19,488 nucleotides of DNA from DATECU01 sp035286745 (lineage in GTDB: Bacteria > Acidobacteriota > Vicinamibacteria > Fen-336), in the NCBI GenBank assembly GCA_035286745.1, contig DATECU010000056.1:1-19488 (forward strand). Direction: 5' to 3'. Positions 6,496 to 14,462 of the stretch are shown piece after piece (position 1 is the first letter of the stretch; each line of letters opens with the position of its first letter). The notes below the pieces were generated by a model, which was not told the DNA's origin, ran no database searches, and saw nothing but the letters and a program-made list of their open reading frames with translations. The translations under genes were made by a program, and so were the position numbers.

Positions 6496-8190
6496 ATGGG
6501 CATGAACCTGCTGGGGGTGGACGTTTCCACCCTCGACGTCCCCGCCTTTCTGGCCGGAGCCCGCCAGGTCTTCCCCCTGCTCGCGCTGCTCTGGCTGCTG
6601 CCGCTCCTGCGCCGGTGCCGGCCGGGGTGGTTGCTGCTGGGAGTTGTGGCGGCCAACGCCTGGGTCTTTGGAGTCACCAACTACCCGCTGCAGCGCCTCT
6701 ACGCTCTGGGCCCCAGCCACGATCGCATCGGCAACCTGGGGCTGTGCCAGGTGGTGGCCGCCGGCAACAACCCCCTGCACACCACCCAGGTCGGGCAGCT
6801 CCACTTCGAGCCCTTCTGGGGGATGCTGGTGGCGCTGGTCTCGGGTTTCGACCCGGATCGGGTGCTTGCGCTTTACCCCTTCTTCTCGCTGGTGATGGTG
6901 GTCGCCTTTCCGCTGGCCCTCTTCTTCGGCTTGAAGGCGGAAGGCACCGCTCACGGCCCGTCGCCCTGGGAACGGGCCCTCATCGCCGGCTTCGCCACCC
7001 TGCTCAGTTCCTCGGCCCTCGACTACCTTGGCACCTACCGAGTTCCTTGGGCCAAGATGTTCCTGCTCAAGCCCAACCATGCTCTGGGGCTCTTGCTCTT
7101 CCCAATCTTCCTGGCGCTCTTCGCGCGCATCCGGAGCTGGCGGGGCCGGCTGGCGGCGGGCCTCCTGCTCCATCTCCTGGGTTGGGTCTTCGTCCTGCAC
7201 ATGGCCTATGTCTGCGTGGGCCTCCTGTGCTTCGCCGGCCTGTCCTTCTGGGCGCGGCGGGATGAGGCTTCGCGCGAAGCCCGAGACGTGCTGGCGGTGA
7301 TCGGCATCAACGTGGCGGTGGTGAGTCCGTACCTGATCATGCTGCTCTGGGGCTATCCGTTCCTGGTGCGAAGCGGCAACTACGCCCTGCCCGTCTTCTC
7401 GCTCCATCTCCTCGAACCCACGCTGCGGGTGGGGGGCGTCTTCTGGCTGGGGGTTTGGGGGGCGTGGACCCTGTACACTCGAGGCGATCGGACAAGCCGC
7501 CTGTTCCTGGGCCAGGTGCTGGGCGGCTATCTGGTCTGGGTCGGCTACCTGGGCCTGGGCGCCTTGGGGCTGGCCCGAGAGCGGGACGAGATCTACTTCT
7601 GGGTCCGCATACTGACGGCGGCTTGCGCAGCGGTGGGAGCCTGGGACCTAACGACGCGCGCCGCCCGCTGGCTGGGTCGAGAGGCCTGGCCCCCGGCCTG
7701 GCGGGCCGCCGCGGTGGCGGCCCTGGCCTTGCCCTTTGCGTTGCCCAGCTGGTGGGATCCGGCGCGGATGGATGCTTACTTTGCCGGGTCCCTGCCTCCG
7801 CTGCCGGTGAGCCTGGAAAGCGCCGGGGAGTTCTTGCGCCACCACAGCGAGCCGCGGGCGGTGCTGGCGGGGGATCCTCAGCTCGTGCGCTATGCGGCAG
7901 CTCTGGCCGGTCGCCGCGGCCTGGTGGTGGCCGGCATGAACGCATCCCGGGACTGGCGGCAGCGGCTGGCGTTGCAGCAGGAGCTTCTGAGCAGCGAGCG
8001 ACCGCGCACGGTGTCCCAGGCGGCCGCCAGCTACGGCGTTTCCTACCTGCTGGTCGGCCCTGCCTTTCTCGCCAAGCACTCGCCCCTGACCCTGGCCGAT
8101 CTCGACCGCAAGCGTCACCTGCGGCGCCTGCACCTGGCTGGGGATCCCGAAGGGGACTTCGTGGCCATCTACCGGGTGGGGTTCCCATGA
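6496..8190 (+). CDS. Polytopic membrane protein with soluble C-terminal module (GT-C-like)
   Basis: A 564-residue protein. Residues 20-430 contain roughly ten to twelve hydrophobic segments separated by short loops. Residues 430-564 are soluble, with a pattern common at the end of large bacterial GT-C/PMT-like or YfhO-like membrane proteins: a helix (SLESAGEFLRHH), a strand with a nucleotide-fold look (AVLAGDPQLVRYAAAL), then YGVSYLLVGPAFL and VAIYRVGF. The first large loop, after the second membrane segment, has SHDRIGNLGLCQ, where GT-C enzymes usually carry their acidic residue. The conserved-looking KPNHALG near residue 193 is another candidate site. It probably acts on lipid-linked sugars at the outer face of the inner membrane. 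Its stop overlaps the start of the next gene (ATGA), a similar membrane protein. Confidence 0.72.
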   Translation: MGMNLLGVDVSTLDVPAFLAGARQVFPLLALLWLLPLLRRCRPGWLLLGVVAANAWVFGVTNYPLQRLYALGPSHDRIGNLGLCQVVAAGNNPLHTTQVGQLHFEPFWGMLVALVSGFDPDRVLALYPFFSLVMVVAFPLALFFGLKAEGTAHGPSPWERALIAGFATLLSSSALDYLGTYRVPWAKMFLLKPNHALGLLLFPIFLALFARIRSWRGRLAAGLLLHLLGWVFVLHMAYVCVGLLCFAGLSFWARRDEASREARDVLAVIGINVAVVSPYLIMLLWGYPFLVRSGNYALPVFSLHLLEPTLRVGGVFWLGVWGAWTLYTRGDRTSRLFLGQVLGGYLVWVGYLGLGALGLARERDEIYFWVRILTAACAAVGAWDLTTRAARWLGREAWPPAWRAAAVAALALPFALPSWWDPARMDAYFAGSLPPLPVSLESAGEFLRHHSEPRAVLAGDPQLVRYAAALAGRRGLVVAGMNASRDWRQRLALQQELLSSERPRTVSQAAASYGVSYLLVGPAFLAKHSPLTLADLDRKRHLRRLHLAGDPEGDFVAIYRVGFP

Positions 8191-9638
8191 TGCCGGGCCC
8201 CGGTGAGCTTCTGGGGATCCCGGCCGCCATCCCCGATGTGCCGGCAACCGTGGCCACCCTGCGCTTTGGGCTGTGGCTGGTCGCAGCTCTGTGGGCCGTG
8301 CTGGTCGCCGGGCGAGGGCGTCGGGCCTGGCTGTTGGGCGGGTTGCTCTTCGTCTGGGCCGCGACCGGATACTGGGTTCTGGCCCTGGGCCGGCCCTACG
8401 GGCTGCTGGTGGACCCGGACATAACGAGATCTGTGGCGGCGGCCACGGTGGCCGCCGAGACCGGACGGGACCAAGGGGTGCTGGCCGGCGAAGCCGACCG
8501 CCCCCAGCTGGCGCCGGTGCCGGCACGCGTTCGGCGTCTGGCCGTCCTCTGGGGCCCTAGCCTTCTGCCTCTGGTGGTGGTACCGGGTCTGGGGGTGCTG
8601 GTCTACGCGATCTGGGGTTGCCGGTCGCGGGCGCCCCTGGCGGCGCTTCTGTGGCTGGCCTTCTCGACCGGCGACCTCGACGCCCTGCGCGGGGTGGGGC
8701 TCTTGCCTTCGGTCTTCTCTCACCCCTGGCCGGCGGCAGCTCTCCTCCCGTGGGTCGCCCTGGTGCTCGCGGAGGCTCGATGGGGACGGGCGACATCCGT
8801 CTGGCGCACCGCCCTGGGCGTGCTCCTGGTGGTGGGCCCGGGGTTTCTGGTTCCCGCGGCCGCCACCCCGCGAGGCGTCTCCGAAGCGCTGCTGGCGCTG
8901 GCCCTCGACCCCGGCCCCTGGCTGCCGCTGGCGCTCTGGGGTCTCTCCCGGGCCGGCGACGGAGCCGCCTTGCGCCTTACGATAGGCGGAGGGCTGTTGA
9001 CCCTGGGGACCGGCTTGGCTCTCCCCATCGACCCGGTGGCGGCTCACGCCCTCTATCGCCTGGGGCTGTTGCTGGCAGCGGCCGAGCCGGTAGCCAGGAT
9101 CCTGCTCCTGGCGGGGGAGGCTCTGGCCAGCCGCTGGCCCGTCTCCTGGCCGCGGATCGAAGCCAGCCGGCTGGGCGCGGTGGCGCTTCTGCTCACCGTG
9201 GTCCCCTCGAGCTTCCTGGCCTGGTGGCACCCACGGGATCTGGATCCGGTGGCCGCCGAAAGCCAGCGCCCGATCGCCATGCCGCTGCAGGAGGCCATGG
9301 ACTGGATTCGCCGGGAGACCCCGCGGACCTCCGTCTTCATCGCCAGCGCCAACTTCGCCCCGGCGGTGGCGGCTCTCGGCGGCCGGCAGGTCCTGCGCGC
9401 GCCGGGCCTCCTGGAGTCGGCCAACGATGCTCGGCGGCGCGCGGTGGAAGAGAAGGTCCTGAGGGGCGCGCAAACGGAACGAGCACTGGCCCGCTTCGGC
9501 GTCAGCCATCTGTTCATCGCCCCCGGCGACTTCACCGAGTACGGACTCGCCACCCCGGAGGCGGTCGAGGCCTTTCCCAGCTTCCAGCTCCGCTATCGCA
9601 ACCACGAGGGCTATCGCGTCTACGAGATCTCGCGCTGA
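8187..9638 (+). CDS. Second polytopic membrane protein with the same C-terminal module
   Basis: A 483-residue protein starting at ATG 8187, overlapping the previous stop by four bases, so the two are translationally coupled. The longer open frame running back to 7455 is a shadow of the previous gene. It has about nine hydrophobic segments, starting with LRFGLWLVAALWAVLVAG and ending near residue 365. A soluble C-terminus (about 375-483) then has the same order of elements as the upstream protein: MDWIRRETP helix, SVFIASANFAPAVAALG strand-loop, FGVSHLFIAPGDF, and a closing YRVYEISR strand. A VDPDITRS segment after the second membrane helix may hold the acidic catalytic residue expected for GT-C folds. 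No database family can be named with certainty. The pairing suggests an ancestral duplication or a two-subunit enzyme in glycan export or assembly. Confidence 0.72.
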   Translation: MMPGPGELLGIPAAIPDVPATVATLRFGLWLVAALWAVLVAGRGRRAWLLGGLLFVWAATGYWVLALGRPYGLLVDPDITRSVAAATVAAETGRDQGVLAGEADRPQLAPVPARVRRLAVLWGPSLLPLVVVPGLGVLVYAIWGCRSRAPLAALLWLAFSTGDLDALRGVGLLPSVFSHPWPAAALLPWVALVLAEARWGRATSVWRTALGVLLVVGPGFLVPAAATPRGVSEALLALALDPGPWLPLALWGLSRAGDGAALRLTIGGGLLTLGTGLALPIDPVAAHALYRLGLLLAAAEPVARILLLAGEALASRWPVSWPRIEASRLGAVALLLTVVPSSFLAWWHPRDLDPVAAESQRPIAMPLQEAMDWIRRETPRTSVFIASANFAPAVAALGGRQVLRAPGLLESANDARRRAVEEKVLRGAQTERALARFGVSHLFIAPGDFTEYGLATPEAVEAFPSFQLRYRNHEGYRVYEISR

Positions 9639-9673
9639 GCTGGCCCCCGGGCTTCGTGTAAAATGGCGCGCCC

Positions 9674-10630
9674 ATGTTTGAAGGCCGTCGTGTCGTGGTC
9701 GTGGTGCCCGCCTACAACGAGGAGAAGCTCATCGAGCGCGTCCTCGCCAGCATGCCCCCCCTGGTCGACCGGACGATCGTGGTGGACGATGCCTCGAAGG
9801 ACCGGACCGCGGAGATCCTGGAGGCCGCCAAAGACCGCTACGGCGATCGGCTTCGGGTGGTGCGGCATGGTCAGAACCGCGGCGTGGGGGCGGCCATCGT
9901 CAGCGGCTACAAGGCCGCGGTCGAGGAGTCGCGGGGCAACGACCTGGTGGCGGTGATGGCCGGGGACGCGCAGATGGACCCTGCCGATCTGCCCAAGCTG
10001 CTCTTGCCGTTGGTCAAGGACCAGGCCGACTACACCAAGGGCAACCGGCTCTTCACCGGCGAGGCGTGGAACATCATTCCTCGCTACCGCTACCTGGGGA
10101 ACGCGGTGCTCTCTCTGCTCACCAAGATCGCCTCCGGCTACTGGCACGTGGCCGACAGCCAGTCGGGCTACACCGCCATCACCGTCGAAGCCCTGTCGGT
10201 GCTGCACCTGGACCGGCTCTACCCGCGCTACGGCTTCCCCAACCATCTGCTGGTGGAGCTCAACAACTACGACTTCCGGGTGAAGGACGTGCACATCCGG
10301 CCGGTGTATGACGTGGGCGAGGTGTCGGGGATTCGCCTCCACCGGGTGATCCCCACCCTCTCCTGGCTGCTCTTCAAGTGCTACTTCTGGCGGATGAAGG
10401 AGAAGTACATCATCCGCGACTTCCACCCCCTGGTCTTCTTCCTGGCCTTTGGGCTCCTGCTGCTGCTCGGCGGCACCGGACTGGGCGCCTACATCATCTA
10501 CCTGCGCCTGCACCTGGGCTTCCTCTCGCCGAACGCCGTCATCTTCGATGCCTTCTGCATCATCATGGGCATGCAGATGCTGCTGTTTGCGATGTGGATG
10601 GACATGGAACACAACAAGGACTTGCGTTAG
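9674..10630 (+). CDS. GT2 family glycosyltransferase with C-terminal membrane anchor
   Basis: A 318-residue protein. Residues 6-240 are a GT-A fold of the dolichyl-phosphate mannosyltransferase/polyprenyl-phosphate sugar transferase type. VVVPAYNEEKLIERV is the nucleotide-binding strand, TIVVDDASKDRT has the aspartates D38/D39, QNRGVGAAIVSGY follows, and MAGDAQMDP at 95-103 is the metal-binding site. Two hydrophobic segments follow (about 252-279 and 285-308), anchoring it in the membrane. It probably moves a sugar from a nucleotide donor to a polyprenyl carrier or to the growing glycan. The ATG at 9674 has no Shine-Dalgarno-like stretch, but TAAAAT lies nine bases before it, so the transcript may be leaderless. 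The next gene starts on the base after its TAG. Confidence 0.92.
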   Translation: MFEGRRVVVVVPAYNEEKLIERVLASMPPLVDRTIVVDDASKDRTAEILEAAKDRYGDRLRVVRHGQNRGVGAAIVSGYKAAVEESRGNDLVAVMAGDAQMDPADLPKLLLPLVKDQADYTKGNRLFTGEAWNIIPRYRYLGNAVLSLLTKIASGYWHVADSQSGYTAITVEALSVLHLDRLYPRYGFPNHLLVELNNYDFRVKDVHIRPVYDVGEVSGIRLHRVIPTLSWLLFKCYFWRMKEKYIIRDFHPLVFFLAFGLLLLLGGTGLGAYIIYLRLHLGFLSPNAVIFDAFCIIMGMQMLLFAMWMDMEHNKDLR

Positions 10631-11623
10631 ATGCCACCCCGATCGCTCTCCGTCGCCCTTCTGGGCTGCGGGTACTGGGGCAAGAACCTGGCCCGGAACC
10701 TGCACCAGTTGGGCAGCCTCTCCTGGGTCTGCGATCCCGACCCGGCCATCCTGAAGACGGTCAAGGCCAGCTATCCGGGCGTGCGCACCGCCAAGGCCTT
10801 CGACCCCGTGCTCACCGACAAGAGCGTGAAGGCGGTGGTCATCGCCGCCCCCGCCGAACAGCACCACACCCTGGCCCGACGTGCCCTGCTCGCCGGCAAG
10901 GACGTCTTCGTGGAGAAGCCGCTGGCGCTGCGGGTGGAGGATGCCCGGGAGCTGGTGGACCTGGCCGCCCGCCGTAAGCGGGTGCTGATGGTGGGCCACA
11001 TCCTCGAGTACCACCCGGCGATCCGCAAGCTCAAGGAGTTGGTCGACTCCGGCGAGTTAGGCGAACTGCACTACCTCTACTCGAACCGGCTCAATCTAGG
11101 CAAGGTGCGCCAGGAGGAGAACATCCTCTGGAGCTTCGCGCCCCACGACATCTCGGTGATCCTGCTGCTCTTGGGCGCCCTGCCCGAGTGGGCCTCGACC
11201 GCCGGCCAGCACTACCTGCAGCACCAGGTGGCGGACGTCACCATGACCTGCCTGGGTTTCCCCGGCAAGGCCCGAGCCCACATCTTCGTGAGCTGGCTCC
11301 ACCCCTTCAAGGAGCAGAAGCTGGTGGTCATCGGCAGCCGCAAGATGGCGGTCTTCGACGACGTGGCCAAGGAAGGCAAGCTCAAGATCTACGACAAGGG
11401 CATCGAGTGGAAGAACGGCCGGCCGGTGATCCGGCAGACGGCGGAATCCACCCTGTTCTTCCCCGAGATGGAGCCCCTCCGGGAGGAGCTCCTGCACTTC
11501 CTGGACTGCGTGAAGACCCGCAAGACGCCGAAGACCGACGGCGAGAACGGGCTCCGGGTGCTGCGGGTGCTCGACGCCTGCCAGCGCTCGCTAGGCGAAG
11601 ACGGCCAGCCGGTGCGGTTGTGA
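10631..11623 (+). CDS. Gfo/Idh/MocA oxidoreductase, WbpB/WlbA-like UDP-sugar 3-dehydrogenase
   Basis: A 330-residue protein. The Rossmann fold starts with LLGCGYWGKNLARNL (10-24). The Gfo/Idh/MocA catalytic signature EKP is at 95-97, with K96. VGHILEYHPAIRKL (121-134) and SFAPHDISVILLLLG (168-182), containing H172, are typical of the branch that includes WbpB/WlbA. Those enzymes oxidise C3 of UDP-N-acetyl-glucosaminuronic acid with NAD+ before 3-amination. The start codon abuts the GT2 stop (TAGATG), so it is co-translated. The following acetyltransferase catalyses a later step of the same pathway, which is the main reason for this assignment over other family members. Neither the 6-dehydrogenase nor the 3-aminotransferase lies in the window. 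Confidence 0.85.
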   Translation: MPPRSLSVALLGCGYWGKNLARNLHQLGSLSWVCDPDPAILKTVKASYPGVRTAKAFDPVLTDKSVKAVVIAAPAEQHHTLARRALLAGKDVFVEKPLALRVEDARELVDLAARRKRVLMVGHILEYHPAIRKLKELVDSGELGELHYLYSNRLNLGKVRQEENILWSFAPHDISVILLLLGALPEWASTAGQHYLQHQVADVTMTCLGFPGKARAHIFVSWLHPFKEQKLVVIGSRKMAVFDDVAKEGKLKIYDKGIEWKNGRPVIRQTAESTLFFPEMEPLREELLHFLDCVKTRKTPKTDGENGLRVLRVLDACQRSLGEDGQPVRL

Positions 11624-11637
11624 GCGAGGCGAACGGC

Positions 11638-11736
11638 AGCGGTCAGCGCACGGCGATCAGCGTTCAGCTGTTGCCTCGGCCCGCCGGCCCATTCGCCCTT
11701 CCCGTTCGTCCTTCGTATCCTCTGTGTCTCGGTGGT
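11638..11736 (+). repeat. Composite intergenic repeat, copy 1
   Basis: The gap between the dehydrogenase and acetyltransferase genes contains two words shared with the intergenic region at 17567-17777 in reverse complement. The first, 11638-11669, matches 17746-17777 at 29 of 32 bases by hand alignment. The second, 11714-11736, ends with CTCTGTGTCTCGGTGGT and corresponds to ACCACAGAGGCACAGAG (reverse complement) at 17587-17603. No reading frame of useful length is present. Its end supplies GGTGGTG, a Shine-Dalgarno-like stretch six bases before the ATG at 11742. In both copies the element reads in the same direction as transcription. Confidence 0.75.
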
Positions 11737-11741
11737 GAATC

Positions 11742-12317
11742 ATGACTGACAAGCCCTACTTCGTGCACGAGTCCAGCTACGTCGACGAGCCCTGCGAGAT
11801 CGGCGAGGGCACCAAGATCTGGCACTTCTCCCACGTGATGAAGAACAGCGTGATCGGCAAGGGCTGCAACCTGGGCCAGAACGTGCTGGTATCCTCCGGC
11901 GTTCGGTTAGGCGACAACTGCAAGATCCAGAACAACGTGAGCTTGTACACGGGGGTGGTGCTGGAAGACCACGTGTTCTGCGGACCTTCCATGGTCTTCA
12001 CCAACGTGGTCAACCCCCGCTCCGAGGTGATCCGGAAGGACGAGTACAAACCCACCCTGGTGCGGCGGGGGGCCTCCTTGGGGGCCAACTGCACCATCGT
12101 CTGCGGCGTCAGCATCGGCCAGTACGCCTTCGTGGGAGCCGGCGCGGTGGTGACCCGGGACGTGCCGGCCTTCGCCCTGGTCACCGGGAGCCCGGCCCGG
12201 CTCCGGGGCTGGATGTGCCGCTGCGGCATCAAGCTCCAGCTCGTCGGGCCCTCGGCAAGCTGCGCCGCCTGCGGGTCCGCCTACCGTTTGCACGAGGGGA
12301 TCCTGACCCCGGAGTGA
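11742..12317 (+). CDS. Hexapeptide N-acetyltransferase, WbpD/WlbB-like
   Basis: A 191-residue left-handed beta-helix acyltransferase with repeated hexapeptide turns (for example IGKGCNLGQNVLVSSGVRLG and SIGQYAFVGAGAVVTRDVP). The segment HVFCGPSMVFTNVVNPRS at 77-94 is characteristic of the WbpD/WlbB branch. Those enzymes transfer acetyl from acetyl-CoA to the 3-amino group of UDP-2-acetamido-3-amino-2,3-dideoxy-glucuronic acid. The C-terminus (RGWMCRCGIKL, then CAACGSAY) holds C159, C161, C174 and C177. This could be a small zinc-ribbon, a tail seen in several members of this branch. The gene follows the WbpB-like dehydrogenase, separated by a 118-bp gap with a dispersed repeat that provides its ribosome site. 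It converges on the lipoprotein gene, with only 15 bases between stop codons. Confidence 0.9.
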   Translation: MTDKPYFVHESSYVDEPCEIGEGTKIWHFSHVMKNSVIGKGCNLGQNVLVSSGVRLGDNCKIQNNVSLYTGVVLEDHVFCGPSMVFTNVVNPRSEVIRKDEYKPTLVRRGASLGANCTIVCGVSIGQYAFVGAGAVVTRDVPAFALVTGSPARLRGWMCRCGIKLQLVGPSASCAACGSAYRLHEGILTPE

Positions 12318-12332
12318 GGATGATCCTGCCTG

Positions 12333-13430
12333 CTAACGGAGCGTAACCTCCACCAGGCGAAGCTCGCCCCGAAAGCCACCCGCACGACGATAGTAGCTGA
12401 CGAAGATCCGTCGCCCGCCATCGGCGGTCAGTTCCGGATGCTCGCGTCCCGCGTAGTCGACTCCCGAAGCCGGTGCCTGGCCGGCGAAGGCCAACACCGG
12501 GTTGCTCCAGGGGCCCTCCGGGCGCTCGGCGGTCCGCATCACCACGCGGTTGCTCATGACCTCGCTATGCACCGCCAGGTAGCGGTCCAGATAGACGTTA
12601 TGGGACACGGTGACCGCACCGGGCACGCCTCCGAACAGGGCCCGGGTGGCGCCCGCTTCGCTATCCCATTGGCTGCCGTTCCAGAAACGGTAGGCGCGGC
12701 GATCCCCGACCTGACTCAGGGGCACCCTGGCCACCCCGACGTCCTGGCTTCGCGGGAGCAAGCCGTAGAGATAGACGGTCGAGCCCAGCAGGGTCGCCTT
12801 GTCGAAGAGCGGCTCCGGGTAGTTGAAGAGCAACTCGGGATCGCGAGCCGCGGTCGTCGCGCCCGACGCCAGTCGGGCCAGCCCGGTACCGACGAACTCG
12901 TAGTTGAGGTCTCCAGGGTTCACCACCAGCTTGGTGTAGAAGACGAGGCCGCCGGAAGGGTCGTTGCTGATGACGCTGCTGGGCCAGAGGGCGATGCGGT
13001 GATCGGCGCGACCGCTGGCCGCGTTGAAAGCCCATTCCTCGGCGCTGAAGTTCAATAGCGCGTAAGGTGCGCCTTTGGCATCCACCGGCTCGCTGGTCAG
13101 GAGGGGCTGCACGGGAGCGGCCCAGGCAGCGGTGGCGCAGCGTAGGTTGGTACCGTCTACCGATGCGGGGCTGAACAACGTATCGCCGAACGTCCATAGC
13201 AGCCGGCCGCCTACCAGGCCGCTGGCGCCCCCGTCGCGCGCCGTGACCGTGGGTGGCTTCCCGACCTCGCCGAGATCCCGAACCGACGCCACCTCGATCG
13301 GGCGAGGTGGGGATGGAGCTGCCGGGGAGTCGGAACCCCCGCAGGCGCCGATCGCGAGCAGAAGCGCCGCTGCGAGGGCCGCCGGCCTCGTGCTGGTTTG
13401 AACGCCGCGCGTGGCGCCGGAGTTGCTCAT
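12333..13430 (-). CDS. Predicted lipoprotein, beta-rich (DUF4185-like)
   Basis: A 365-residue protein when started at ATG 13430. That start puts a signal peptide with a lipobox at the N-terminus: basic/polar residues, the hydrophobic run AALAAALLLAIGAC and C30, followed by a flexible GGSDSPAAPSPP linker. The mature part is beta-rich with repeats of WTFGDTLFSP, DPELLFNYPEPLFD, VYLYGLLPR, RTAERPEGPWSNPV and HPELTADGGRRIFVSYYR. These blade-like units recall the five-bladed DUF4185/GH43-type propeller, in which the FGDT and HPEL motifs are common. A glycoside-hydrolase-like or carbohydrate-binding role would suit the surrounding glycan genes, but I see no assured catalytic set. It is transcribed against the glycan operon and could be an independent insertion. 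No strong ribosome site is seen. Confidence 0.75.
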   Translation of the reverse strand: MSNSGATRGVQTSTRPAALAAALLLAIGACGGSDSPAAPSPPRPIEVASVRDLGEVGKPPTVTARDGGASGLVGGRLLWTFGDTLFSPASVDGTNLRCATAAWAAPVQPLLTSEPVDAKGAPYALLNFSAEEWAFNAASGRADHRIALWPSSVISNDPSGGLVFYTKLVVNPGDLNYEFVGTGLARLASGATTAARDPELLFNYPEPLFDKATLLGSTVYLYGLLPRSQDVGVARVPLSQVGDRRAYRFWNGSQWDSEAGATRALFGGVPGAVTVSHNVYLDRYLAVHSEVMSNRVVMRTAERPEGPWSNPVLAFAGQAPASGVDYAGREHPELTADGGRRIFVSYYRRAGGFRGELRLVEVTLR

Positions 13431-13466
13431 GGGCTTCGAGGCACGAACCAAGATTGCCACTCTAAC

Positions 13467-13600
13467 ATGGCGCACGCGTTGGCGGTCTTGGGCTGGGGTT
13501 GGTGGGTTGGTGGGTCTGAGGTCTATCTGCGGGAGTTGTTTCGCTCGCTGGCGGCCTACGGGGAGGCCTGGCACGAGTACGGCTGGTGACCACCGATGGA
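13467..13600 (+). pseudogene. Broken 5' fragment of a GT4 glycosyltransferase gene
   Basis: From the ATG at 13467 the frame gives 40 residues whose middle part (GGSEVYLRELFRSLAAYGEA) aligns with the start of the intact GT4 at 14463 (GGVQVYLRELLRALAAHGDA). At the DNA level, 13520-13580 matches 14519-14579 at 46 of 61 bases by hand count. The frame stops at 13589, but similarity runs on: with one base deleted after 13580, LVTTDG lines up with LVASEE. The rest of the roughly 1.2-kb gene is absent, and the GT2 gene on the other strand begins at 13648. It is a decayed duplicate of the 5' end, or the relic of a paralogue removed by rearrangement. Confidence 0.72.
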
Positions 13601-13647
13601 GGAGCTCCCGCCCTCCCGAGCCGCCGACCCGAACCGCAACGACGCGT

Positions 13648-14421
13648 CTAATAGGTTCCCGCCCAGCGCCGCCTGAGCGGCATTAGCAGAGCCTCATAGA
13701 GGACCAGCACGGGAAGGCTGGCGCCGCTGCGACGGCAGATGCGGCGCCATTCCTTGATCCGCGGTCCCCAGCCGACGGTCGAAGTCTGGGACCGGCTATG
13801 CCTGCGAAAGTCGGAGATCAGGGCGTTTACCCGGCCGAAGCGTTTGCCGGCTTCCGCCAGGCGCAGGAACCAGTCCCAATCGCCGGCGAAGCGGAGGTCC
13901 GGGTCCAGCCAAAGCCCGTCCTCGGTGAGCAAGCGGCGCCGCAGGAAGGTGGAGTGGGGCGGCACGAAGTTGTAGCGGCGGAGCGACGCCAGATGGAACT
14001 CCTGCGGGTGCACCGGCGAGCCCAGCGGCCGGCCGTTCTCGTCGACGTAGCGGAAGTCGCCGTAGACCAGGTCCAGTTCGGGTCGCTCTTGCAGGTGTCG
14101 CACAGCAATCGAAACGGCACTGCCGGACGCATAGCGATCATCCGCGTTCTGGTAGGCGACCACTTGGCCCCGGGCTTCGCGAAAGCCGCGGTTGATGGCG
14201 TCGTACATCCCCCGGTCGCGGGCGCTCGACCAGACGACGCCGGGGGCCTTCCGAAGCAGGTCCAGGGTGCCGTCCTCGGAGCCGCCGTCGACCACGATGT
14301 GCTCCAGGTGCGGGTAGTCCTGGCCGCGCACGCTTTCCAGGTTGTCGGCCAGGAAGCGGGCCCCGTTCAGGACCGGGGTGACGATGCTGACGAGAGGAAG
14401 CGCGTCAGGAAACTCGGTCAT
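13648..14421 (-). CDS. GT2 family glycosyltransferase (soluble)
   Basis: A 257-residue protein from ATG 14421; longer upstream frames overlap the divergent GT4 and are ignored. It is a GT-A fold enzyme. LVSIVTPVLNGARFLADNLESV opens the fold. HIVVDGGSEDGT carries D45. SSARDRGMYDAINRGFREARG (65-85) is typical of WcaA-like rhamnosyl/galactosyl transferases. QNADD at 91-95 holds the DxD-type metal site, and FAGDWDWFLRLAEAGK (178-193) has the catalytic acid region. There is no membrane segment. It is divergently transcribed from the GT4 with 41 bases between starts. It probably adds a single sugar to the lipid-linked repeat unit on the cytoplasmic side; donor and acceptor are not readable from sequence. 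Confidence 0.92.
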   Translation of the reverse strand: MTEFPDALPLVSIVTPVLNGARFLADNLESVRGQDYPHLEHIVVDGGSEDGTLDLLRKAPGVVWSSARDRGMYDAINRGFREARGQVVAYQNADDRYASGSAVSIAVRHLQERPELDLVYGDFRYVDENGRPLGSPVHPQEFHLASLRRYNFVPPHSTFLRRRLLTEDGLWLDPDLRFAGDWDWFLRLAEAGKRFGRVNALISDFRRHSRSQTSTVGWGPRIKEWRRICRRSGASLPVLVLYEALLMPLRRRWAGTY

Positions 14422-14462
14422 GGGTTCTCGGAACCGCGCGGGAGCTGGTACTCTACCACGCC

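Noticed and set aside
7455..8186. Upstream part of the frame that contains the second membrane protein
   Set aside because: It overlaps the first membrane gene out of frame and is Gly/Arg/Pro-rich; the ATGA overlap start at 8187 is natural.
8169..9605. Minus-strand frame of 478 codons opposite the second membrane protein
   Set aside because: Gln/Gly/Arg-rich shadow without hydrophobic or domain structure.
13431..13574. Longer start for the lipoprotein gene
   Set aside because: It would bury the signal peptide and lipobox behind 48 residues and overlap the GT4 fragment; ATG 13430 gives a normal lipoprotein signal.
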